Shown piece after piece: positions 12,801-24,800 of a DNA stretch of 64,000 nt. The translations under genes were made by a program, and so were the position numbers. The notes beneath the pieces are model-generated. The model saw only the letters and a program-made list of their open reading frames with translations. It made no database searches and was not told the DNA's origin. Source of the stretch: Cheiracanthium punctorium (Eukaryota; Arthropoda; Arachnida; Araneae; Cheiracanthiidae); contig JAWZYV010016944.1 in the NCBI GenBank assembly GCA_038373885.1, positions 2,046,001-2,110,000 of the forward strand, written 5' to 3'. Every line of letters starts with the position of its first letter. The first letter of the stretch is position 1.

Positions 12801-15800
12801 TGACTCATTTTTATTTATTTGTTTACTTGCTCTATATTTTGGCGCCAAACATCTAAAAGATCGTTATTCTGGCGATCGTGCTGCCATCTTTGTGTAAGGT
12901 AACTATACATATGTGTTCAAGTAATTAAAATAATTTGCACAACAATTTTCTTTTAAATTTTAAATTTATGAAAATACGTTTTGTGAGAGCTGACATCATT
13001 CAGAGGGCTGGTAATAAATTTTTAGAGCTGACAATAAGAGTTTCATAAAAATGTTTGTTTTGAAATTGGTAATTTTCCTTAGAAAAATTAAGTGGTTGTA
13101 ATTACAGTTAAGTTTTTTTTTCTTTTACTATAATTATCTTTTCTGGAATTCTCTAACCTTCTTTCTAATTTTTAATAACATCCAATAACTACGTGCATCG
13201 ATACCAATACTTCAAAGAAGATTCAATATATCAAAGAAGAAAACAACAACGGCGCAAGGATATGGAGATCGGCATCCAAGCATTTTCAAATTTTTAAATC
13301 AAAAATCGAATTTCTACAATAGTTACAACGATAAGAACTACTTTCACATTTTTCATCTTCGTAAAAAATTAAGTTTCAACGCTCATCGATAATAAATCTG
13401 CAAGTTTTCATTAATAATAATTGTATCTTCGACCGAACTACTTTATGAGCGGAAAGCGCCAGCCAAAGAAGTAAAAAGGTGACTTAAGCCGGAGGAAGCG
13501 TGGGTTGTGAGATTCTTGGCTGTTGGCGTCATCGACGGAAGTTTGTGCCCCGCTAGATTCCTTGCTAAAGAAAAGGAAATGGCGCGCTCAAGAAATGAGT
13601 GTCGGTTGCTGGAATTCGTGAGGATGACGACCTGATGAAAAAGATCTCGATGGGGGCCCCCTCTCTTCAATCAACGATAAGTTTCTATCTTTCTCTCTTT
13701 CTTTTTTTTTTGTGCACAAGTGTTAGGTAAATTTTTTTTGAAAAGTCAGCTCGGGGTAAGGGAAAATGAGGAATTTTAAAGTTATAGTGTTTCATGTTCT
13801 TTCACGATATTATCTAGATTTAAGTTTTCAAATGTAAAAGAATTAAAGGTTAACCTAATAAATGTGATTTGTTATTTGTAAAAATGGCTCCTCTTCATTT
13901 ATCTCACTTCGTGTGAATTTTATTTCAGCAGTTCTCTTTCAGGTTTCAATCCTTTTTTATTTAGCCTAAAAATATTCGCACGTATGCCGAGAACTTGGTT
14001 GGTATATTGCGGTCACAACGCTTTCTAAAACTAAGCATTTATTTTCTAAGTGTGAAATATGAAAATGATAGTTGGTTAAAATTTAAATAGTAAATCTTTG
14101 AGTAGGATAAAGGTATGATAGAGAAGTACAACAGTCATTTTATCAGGTTCCTCAGAATTTTCTGAATATCTGTAAAAACCTTAGTCGAAACTCAAATCCC
14201 CACGGTTTAGGAGAAGATAGCCCAACAAGCTCTTGACAGTGGCTGTGGCAGCGACAGCAGATGATACTTTTTTTAGAATAGAGAGATACAGTCTCGCTAC
14301 AATGTGATTTGACTTATATTAATATTACTTGGATATTACACAAGTTTTTCACGAGTATGTATCTTTATACTAAAACGAATTTCTTGCCCACAACACAAGA
14401 TTTTTCACTAACGAAGAAGTGTCAAAATTCATTTATTCGTTATTTTGTGTGGGAAATGGTAATATATAGTTAGGGAATGGTTCAAAATTGTTTGAGGAGT
14501 GTCTATAGGTGTCTACAACAGTGGTGTATCCAGGGGGGGGGGGTTAAACACCTTCCCCTTGACACTAAGTGTGATGAGGAAAATTAGGCTGTTCATTATA
14601 CTTTTTTTCATATGTCAGGGGGAAAAAAAGGGGGGGGGCATAACAAATAGAATCTTTTCACTACGAAGCTGTTTAAAATTACAACTAATTTTTTTTTTTT
14701 ATAACTCTATCATGATAAAACTCCTGAAATTAACCTTGTCCTTAAGGGATTCATTCGTTGCATAAACTGTGTTTCTGGGTAAACAAACTCTTGGAAGAGT
14801 GGAAGTGGTCCTCTTTGCAAGTCCACAAAGACACATGCCCTGTGCCCCCTTTTTCCATATCTGCCAATGAACCAATTAAAAATAGTGTTGTTTAGAAAAT
14901 TAATTTGTTATGAAAAGCGTGAACTTGCGTGATTTAACCACGCTCACTCATGTGTCTGTGTGTGCATATATTTATTTTATTTTAAAAATTTTTATAAATC
15001 ATTTTCTGATTTAAATTAATACCCTTTCAATCGCTTAAGTACACTGTTTTAAGGTGATACTTTATTTGTCAGATGAAGTAAAAAAAAAAAAAAAAAAAAC
15101 TGAGCAAAAGATGTTTATTTACCATAAATATGTACATACGTGACAAATAGCAACTCTTGCATAAGTATGAAAGTATGCCAATAATGGCGTCAAACATACG
15201 CAAAGTATCTGTTTTCAGTCATTTTGACAGTTCGGCTGCAATTTCTGTCATAATATATTAGATTTTATAAAAGTAAAATCCACTTAGTTAAATTTGATCA
15301 TATTTGCTCATTTCTGCCTTTGATAATTTTTAGCTTTAATTTTACAGAAATATTTACATAATCCATAGATAGACTTGAGCTGAACCCTTGACTAAGTGGT
15401 CACCCCCTATATTAATAATTGTCTAGTAAATTTGTAGTATTGTATTGTAATTTAAATGAATCAAAATTGACTACTTTTCAATATTTAACAATTTTAATGT
15501 CTTGTGCACCCGCAATTCTTCATTGCATTTTGTCTTATGTCTTTTAACAAATACTTTTTCTAAGTATTTTTACTCTTGTATTAACTGTTGCAAGGAAACT
15601 GCTATAATTACATTTTTTTTAAATCAATAGTTATCTAAATCTGTACTGTATTTTATTACTAATCACATAAAAGTTCCAGAAACTAAAAAGCAATTTACTA
15701 AAAATGGAAATAAGTTTACCTTAGTACTTTTATTTTATTTTATAAATATTTAGTACTTTATTTTATTTTATAAATATTTAGTACTTTATTTTATTTTATA

Positions 15801-18776
15801 AATGTTTAAATCAGAATTCTATTACTATTATTATTATTTGGTAATTCTCTAATCTAATGGTTATTAATCTTTGGATTGCTACCTCAAATGGGGTCACAAG
15901 GTGGATTTAAAAGACACCGAAATATTTTTCCTTAAAAAACAGGTTTCCATCTAATAAAAGCTTCTTCATCAGAATGAACTATTTCCTTTCAAAATAAGTT
16001 TAAGTTTAAGGTTCAGTGGCTTAGGTATGTTTTTTTATTATGCAAAGTGTAGGTAGTTAAAAGTTTTAAATGTACTGAGTTATGTTATCATTCCTATATG
16101 CTTTCGGGAAGCCTGTAGCAGCAAAATTAAAATAAAATGAGTTTTAGTTTCATACAAATTCATTTACTAATTTTCTACACACCAGTCGAAGCAAACTATT
16201 TTTTGATTTTACCAAAATGTAAAAGTAAAAAAAAAAAAAGACTTAATAGATTTCCACAGATTTTTTTCAGTTATGAATGTTAGATTTAAAATGTAAGTTT
16301 TGGTAAAAAAATACAATCTTAAAAGGGGGAGCCGAAAATTGGAGACAGTCCCGGGCCTCACTTAATATTAGTCCACCACTGGTTTTGTCGCCCCTTTCAA
16401 GTGTTGCCCATGGCACATGTTCAACATAAGATATTATCCTAGATATGTTACTGGCTCATCAAAATAATAAATGCTTTTTGTGTGTTACTGAAACATTAAG
16501 TAAATTAATTTGACAAGATATGAAACATTTCAATCATAAGATTTTTTTTTTCACTTTTAAATTTAAATTCAATTTTTTCTGTTAATTTTGAAAACTAAGC
16601 AACTGTGCTTCATAAAGAAATACTAGTATACGCTATCACACACTAAAATGCAAGTTTCTGAAATGTCTGCAATTAAATAATAAAATGGAAAAAGAATAAA
16701 ATAAAATGTGCATGGCACTATTTTAGTAAATGTAGCAACCCCAATGAACATACTTCATAATCCCTATTATATACAATAACCTTGATTTTCCCACACTCTC
16801 TCTTCTCTCCACCCCCCTACCAAACGAAAGAGAAGGCATGTCCATCTGCTGAAAAGTAGGGGGAAGAAATCTCACAGTTTCTGCCGTTATCCGAGTTGAA
16901 AATTCTCAAGATTGAACTGCATTCTAAAGGTTAATCAACTATCTTATCAACTTACTGATTTTTTAATCAACTATATTATCAACTTTTTACTTTTTCCAGC
17001 TGGGTTTGTATAATTTTGCCAAGTGTACCAGAAATAGAAAGTAAAATATAATTTTTTATTACCATGTTTGCCAATTAGGTATCTAATTTTGCCACGTTTA
17101 ATGGAATTTTGCAAGTGTTTGGGGGGAGGGGGAGAAAGACTTTCCTTGACACTAAGTGTGATGATGAAAATTAGGGTCCATTACACTATTTTTTCACTTG
17201 TCAGGGGAAAAAAAGGGTGCGTAACAAAAAGCCCCTGGAGAGGGCCCTGTTTATGTTTATATATAAGTTATTGGGAAAAAAAGAAACCCCCCCCCTTGGA
17301 AAAATCCTGGTTACGCCACTGGTCTACAATAACTAAGTGTGTGCTTCAAAACATTTAATATATACCCTATCCTACAACATGAAATTTTCACTTATGTGGG
17401 GGGTCTTGGAATGCATCGTCGCGTAAGTCAAGTCTACTGTAGTATCCCAATAATATCGACAGAAGAAATAGACATAGCAAATAATATTGATGGATTAAGT
17501 ACTACTTAAGTAGATTTAAATAATGATGCCAACAATTGAAAACAAGGTGGAACAGAATAAGAAAAGAAAAAAAAAAAAAAAAAACTAATACTTACTTCAT
17601 GATCGGTAACAATTTTACATCTTTTTGAGCATGTTCTAATCATATTAACACAAAAATTTATCTGAAAAATAAATAAATGAATAAGTAACAAGTAAGATAT
17701 ATTGGAGATTTAAATGAGAGGATTCTTTCCTTTACAGTTTTTAAATGTGCTTAAAAACTAATCTAAAATAGAAATATTGAGAAGAAATAGAAATTTACTT
17801 GAGTTCTATTTTTCACAGTAAGTTCAAATTCATCTGCTGATTTATCTAATCCAACAAAAGTAATGAAATGATCAGGAGATTTTAGAACCCTACAATAAAA
17901 TTTTTAAAGCTAATTACATGAAAATCTATCAAATAAATAAAGAAACAAATTTTTAAAAATATATTGTTTTATTTTCAATAGAACAAAATATATTGAACAA
18001 AATTTTATAGCTAAAGGCCCCCCCCCTCCTATAATAACAAGTAACAATAACAAAAATCCTAACAAAGAACATTTTAAACAGTACACGCTGATTAATAAAA
18101 TCAGTCATTTAATTGGATCAAATAGCAAAGAATGGAATCAAATCAATATAAATTTGCAGTAAAATCTTGATTCAATAAAATCAGCATCATTACTCAATAA
18201 ACACATTGGTTAAAAGAAGCATTCTAGAGAAGGGCGAGGGGAGGAAAGAAAACACACTACAACCCTTTGTTGATAAAGGCAAAATTGATATGCTGTCCCG
18301 CAGTGATCTGGGTGCTAAACTCCGTTCCCATAAGAACACAGAAAGTGAAGCAGCATCTGGCTTGGCCAGTGCTTGGGAGGGACTTCCCCCTCTCGGCTTG
18401 ACTGCTGTGGAACCGTGTGCACTAATGGGAGCTGGTGCACGTAAAATCCGTCGTGGCTCCAATGTCCTCCAAGTTGCTAAACGATACCTCTGGGGGTGCC
18501 GATTTCAGGGGTTGGTCCCTCCTCTGGAATTGGTTCAAAATTATGGGACCACCTGGCTAAGTTGGACTTCCTCCCACTGGGGCCCACTAAAAATGGAAGG
18601 CGCCCCCCTCTGTCCATCGCCTCCCTATCTGGGGGGATCTGGCACCACCAGCGGTTGTCAGAGGGCATAATAAAAAAATCGATATGCTGAGGCATTTTTT
18701 CAGTATATTGTGCTTTATTGCAGGGATCAAGCTGTAGGAGGATTTTTCGCAGAATGCGATGAGTTGGTCAAAAATG

Positions 18777-18808
<32 letters not shown>

Positions 18809-21800
18809 CTCATCGTAAAAATGCGACAGCCATTTTAAACTTCTGTTTTCTCTGAAATAAGAATTGACCGATTCCCGGAATATCCATTACTCACTTTAGC
18901 GATTTTTCCCCCCTCCTCAAAATTCTTAAGAGCACCTATTGGAACACCCAATCCCCTTGAAGGTGGGATTAGTTACTCCTTTCTTGTCCAACCTGCACCT
19001 ATTGTTGTACACCCAAAGTCATATAAAGGTATAGGCTTTGTCAGAAAATGAATGCATAGCATTCTAGAGATGAGCAAAATGTATGGCATGATAGTAGCAT
19101 AATGTTTATTAACGAAGAATTGATTTTATTATTAATACTTACGTTTCCATATCATCTGTCAGCCATGAACTAAATACTGGTGATAGTATTTCTTTCAGAA
19201 GCTTTAACTGTTTGTCATAATCATTTAATTCAACACTGAAATACAAATAAGAAAATGTTACACAAAACTTCCAACTAGATTGAAAAATATTGAATGTGCA
19301 GACAAAATAATAAAAGTAATCTATTAATGTCAGTTTTTTAAAGCTTTTAAAAATACAGTATAATTAAAAGTATTTTTATATTCACAGTTATTTGTTTAAA
19401 CTATATGACATACAATCAGTCAGAAATTTATAAAAACACAAATTAATTTAGAATATAGCTTTCCTTAATCTATTTTAAGCGATTCAGATATCAGTTATTA
19501 CTTATTTTTATTAAAAGAAGCCACGGCATAGTCGCAAAAGATTACTAATGAAAGTGATGACACTAAATGCTAAGGCCATAGTAAACTACGATTTAGCCAT
19601 CTTTTCGCATAATGAAAAAATATTTCTTTCACAAAGGGTGCTACTACTAATAAATTCAGACTTTTTTGATGCAACATCTAAAGCTAGAGGAATTGAAGTT
19701 TTAAAAAAAAAATAATAATTAATTTTTACATTTTTTTTCTTTCTTATGACCAGGTCAACAGCCAACTACAGGCTCAATTGCTACAAGGGCCAGAGATGTT
19801 AGTCATTTTGCCATGGGAGTGCCTAGTAGGCAGGCCAACATTGCCCCCCTTCTCAGGAGTGATTTCCTAATTGTAAACCGATTCCAGATACAAAACACAG
19901 CATCTGGATTGGCCTCTCCCTAGATGTATTGTTTGAAGACAATGGAGTCATGACATATTTTACATACACATTCCCACAGCAGTCCATTTGAGAGGATGAC
20001 AGTTTGTCATCTCAAGTGCTGGTGAAAGTTGGCAGTGCTTCACTCTCGGTGTTTTTATGGTAACTGAGTTTAACTGGGCTACTGTTGGACGCGATTTATA
20101 AACTAGAAATTATTAATTTCCCCTACCTTTCAGCAAGTGGATTCTATCTTTTTCAGTGCTTTTGAAGCATTTCATTATATCTACTTTCTTATAAGTAAAT
20201 GATCTTCTTTTGTAATCTGATACAAATCAGTCCAAACAGTTAATCTTTTCTATATTTGATTTTTTTTTAAATAAATAATCTTCTAAATAACAGGTATTCC
20301 AATCAATTATATACTTTTCAACGATTTAATGTCATACTTTCATTACCAATCTTCTGCTACTTTGATTGATTCATGGATTAATATTAAAGTTAGGTGTCAT
20401 CTACAAAGCTAATGCTCTTAAAATTATTCAGTTTTTTTTTTTTTTTTTTTTTTGGACAACAGCAGATAACACTGCAAAGGGGCAAATGCATATATAGCTC
20501 TGGATCATTTAAAAAAGCCAGCTACTACACATGCAAAGAAATAAAATATTAAACAGCTACAATGGTATTAAAAATCTGAATATTTTACAGTGGCAGGAAG
20601 TTAATGGTCTATTTGCTTCATATTTATTTATTTTCATTTCCCAAGTCTTAGGGTTTTAAAATTTTTGTTTATTCTGGATTGTTGAATTTTAAAAACCTAA
20701 GTTGCAATAATGGATCATGTTACTATTGTTCAATGTAAGATTAAAAATAGAATATGAATGAGTGGACACAGATGAAATGCAATGAGTGTAGTTTTCATTA
20801 AGAGGCATTGCAGAGGTAAATCAAGCAGGTCGTTCCCATCACCATCTCAGAATTTCATGATTTTCTTTTATTGTGTTGCCTTACCCTAGGAAAGAACAAA
20901 TCTAAAATATTTTTGATTGACCTCTTTAGTTTTGGAGTTTGGGGGGTCAATATACCCCAGAGGAGCAACGTCGAATTAATTTAGGGCCATTTTTGCTACA
21001 TTATTGTCTCGACTGTGACTGGCTCAGAGGTGCTTCAGAGAATTTTTTCATTTTATCCTATAATATACCTTGTATATTAACATCTCAAATTGAAAATTCA
21101 TTCGAAAATTGTCAGAGCCCCAAATAAGGGCCCCCCAAAATACCCCCAATTTCATAAAAAGTACAGTTTTAAGAATGCTTTAAATCTTGGCTCTGACGTG
21201 ATACAGAAAAAAATTTTGCACAGTGCAGTTATATATCTTCATATAAAGTGAATCCAATGTTAAAAATTTTTGAAGGCCCCCAGGGCCCCACGGTGCAGGC
21301 CCCCAAACAGGGTCCTTAGTGCTAATTTACATAATTTCGAAGCATTGGTGCAGCTGAAGCCGACTTCCCACAGGAAAACTATTGACATGGAAATGTAGTA
21401 TGAACATAGTAGTTTGATATTATGAAAAAAATTTCTTGAAGGTACAACTGTTTCCATGAAAAATCCCCAAAATAACCTCCCTATTTGGGACATTACACTG
21501 GCATGCATGGGGGCATTTCGGCGTTACTTTTAGGAGTTTAATCGATAGTAGCAATATTGAAAATTAACTTATTCTTCATATAGCTCAAATATATCCTCCA
21601 TATATCACAAATAGTTATTTTACAGGGGCACTCATAAGAATTATATTACACTGAATGGGGATCTCTGCAACTAGTGAACCGATTCAAAAAAAATTTTCAC
21701 TGATAGAAAGCCACACTATTCCTGAGTATTATAAGCTACATTTCAGCATGTAGCATAACTAGTTTTTTTTTACAGGGACACTCAAAAGAATTCCAGCACA

Positions 21801-24800
21801 TGACGCTATAGGACATCTCTGTAATTACTGAACTGACTCTAAAGATCTTTTCATTGAAAGCTACACTATTCCTGAGTAACATAGCCTAAAATTCATGCAT
21901 GTAGCATAATTTACAGGAACACTCAAAATAATTCGTAAACATTGTAGTAACTGTCTCCATTCGCCACTTAAACTTATTCAAATTTTATTAAACTCCATTC
22001 AATTTTTTGAACAGTGCAATTATATATCTTCATATAAAGTGAATCCAATGTTAAAATTTTTTGAAGGCCCCCAGGGCCCCGTGGTATATTTTTTGAAAGC
22101 ATCACCGTTTTCAAGAAAAATTTAACACAGTAATAAAAAAATATATCTTTTCATAATATGAAACTACTATTTAAAACTACAACTTCATGCTAATAGTTCT
22201 CATGTGCGAAGTCAGAGCCGGCTGTACCTATGCTTCGAAATTGCATAAATTAGCACCAAGGAAAACGTTTGGGGCCCCGTATCGAGGGGCAGTTTTTATT
22301 TTTTCTGTATCACGTCAGAGCCAAGATTTAAAGCATTCTTTAAAACTGTATTTTTTATGAAATTGGGGATATTTGGGGGGGGGGGGGGCTTATTTGGGGG
22401 CTCTGCCTATTTTCAAATGAATTTCCAGTTTTAGATGTTAATATTCAAGGTATATTATTAGATTAAAAAAAAATAAATTCTCTGAAGCATCTCAGAGCAA
22501 ATCACAGTCGAGAGAGTAAAAATGACAAAAATGACCCTAAATTCGTTACTCCTCTGGGATACTTTGACCCCCCCAACTAAAAGAGCTAAATCAAAAATAT
22601 TTCAGATGTGTTCTTTCCTTGGGTAAGGCAACAAAAAAAAAAAAAAAAAAAAAAAAAATAATAATAATAATAAAATAAAAAAAATAAAAATTCATGAGAT
22701 TTTGAGATGGTGATTGAAACTGTCTTCTTTTTTTACCTGATTTGCTCTTGCGATGCCTCTTAAAATAACTGGAAGGTAGAGGCCGCAAAGCTGGGGGCTT
22801 TTAAAATATTTAATATTGGATTCACTTTATATGAAGATATATAACTGCACTGTTCAAAAATTTGAAGAGTTTAATAAAATTTGAATAAATTTGAGTGGCG
22901 AATGGAGACAGTACGACAATGTTTACGAATCATTTTGAGTGTTCCTGTAAATGATGCAACATGCATGGCTATGATGCAACATGCAGGCTATGTTACTCAG
23001 GAATAGTGTAGCTTTCAGTGAAAAGATCTTTAGAATCGGTTCAGTAGTAACAGATGTCCATATAGCGTCATGTGCTGGAATTCTTTTGAGTGTCCCTGTA
23101 AAAGAACTAGTTATGCTACATGCTGAAATGTAGCTTATAATACTCAGGAATAGTGTAGCTTTCTATCAGTGAAAAAAAATTTCGAATCTGTTTACTAGTT
23201 GAAGAGATCCCCATTTAGCGTAATATAATTCTTATGAGTGCCCCTGTAAAATAACTATTTGTGATATATGGACGATATATTTGAGATATATGAAGAATAA
23301 GTTAATTTTCAATATTGCCACTGTCGATTAAACTTCTAAAAGTAACGCCGAAATGCCCCCATGCGTGCCAGTGTAATGTCCCAAATAGGGAGGTACTTTT
23401 TGGGATTTTTCATGGAAACAGTTGTACCTTCAAGAAATATGTTTTCATAATATCAAACTACTATGTTGATACTACATTTCCATGTCAATAGTTTTCCTGT
23501 GGGAAGTCGGCTTCAGCTGCACCAATGCTTCGAAACTGTGTAAATTAGCGCTAAGGACCCTGTTTGGGTCCCCGTAACGTGGGGCCCTGGGGGCCTTCAA
23601 AAACTTTTAACATTGGATTCACTTTATATGAAGATATATAACTGCACTGTGCAAAAATTTTTTCTGTATCACGTCAGAGCCAAGATTTAAAGCATTCTTA
23701 AAACTGTATCTTTTATGAAATTGAGGGTATTTTGGGGGGCCCTAATTTGGGGATCTGACAATTTTCGAATGAATTTTTAATTTGAGATGTTAATATACAA
23801 TGTATATTATAGGATAAAATGAAAAAATTCTCTGAAGCACCTCTGAGCCAGTCACAGTCGAGACAACAAAGTAGCAAAAATGGCCCTAAATTAATTCGAA
23901 GTTGCTCCTCTGGGGGGACTTTGACCCCCCCATAACTCCAAAACTAAAAGAGATAAATTAAAAATATTTCAGATTTGTTCTTTCCTTGGGTAAGACAACA
24001 CAATAAAAGAAAATCATGAAATTCCGAGATGGTGATGGGAACTTTTTTCTATTGACCTGCCTGATTTGCTTTTGCAACGGCTCTTAATATAAATAATACT
24101 TATTTTGTTGTTGGAAGATTACTGTATTTTTCTGTCATTATCTGCAACCATGTATAATCTGCATGCGTTTTTTTAATGAAGAAAAAAAACATTGTTTTCG
24201 TATAATACGCTGCACAGTATAATCCACAGTCAAAACGGGAATATCTGATATTGTTTCACCTATTCACTCAAATCAGCTTAGAAGGTCAGTGCTAGGTTCT
24301 GAATGGCCCAGGGTGAATACACATTAAATTTCTGGAAATAACTTCAATTATTTCCGACCTTTTTTTTTAGAAACATTTATATTTTAGTTATATTTTCTCA
24401 TAAGGGTCATTCCATGTCAATTCAACCAAAAAAATGACATTTTGGCACCCACCGACATGGATTTTGATGAAACTTGGTGAGTTTAGTCCTTTAGTATAGA
24501 AAAGTATCCACATCAATTTTTTCTTCTCAATCTGGTTTAGTTTTCATTTTACAGTCAATCAAAATTTTGAATGTTTGGTATTTTTCAAATTTTGACGATT
24601 CTGCTCTCTGACTGAAAATCATTTGTATTTCATTTATTTTTCATACAATTTTTATAAAAATTTACAGTAATATTAATTAAAGCATGAGGATTCCAGAAAA
24701 AAATATTAAAAATTTCCAAGTAATATTTTAAAAATAAAAAAATAATAATTTCTATGAATTTTTTAAAAAAGTGTGTAATCCGTTAAAATCAATATCAGCC

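Larger units (their letters stand above)
5402..14133 (+). mobile_element. Ty3/gypsy LTR retrotransposon, nearly full length
   Basis: Two LTRs begin with tgatttcaattttaag and end with gagaagtacaaca. Between them are a primer site, gag, a -1 frameshift site and pol in the order protease, RT, RNase H, integrase, the Ty3/gypsy order. There is no envelope ORF. I count roughly a dozen substitutions between about 1.37 kb of aligned LTR, so insertion was fairly recent. GTCATTTTA occurs on both outer flanks. This is longer than the usual 4-6 bp gypsy duplication, so the exact LTR edge may be a few bases further out. Pol is broken. The host gene runs in the opposite direction. Confidence 0.93.

Noticed and set aside
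18190..18695. Overlapping ORFs of 60-154 codons on both strands
   Set aside because: All lie in the GC-rich insertion, are open in several frames at once and show no domain; composition effect.
21260..21508. 82-codon ORF in the foldback element
   Set aside because: The same sequence occurs inverted in the other arm without conserved coding; repeat artefact.
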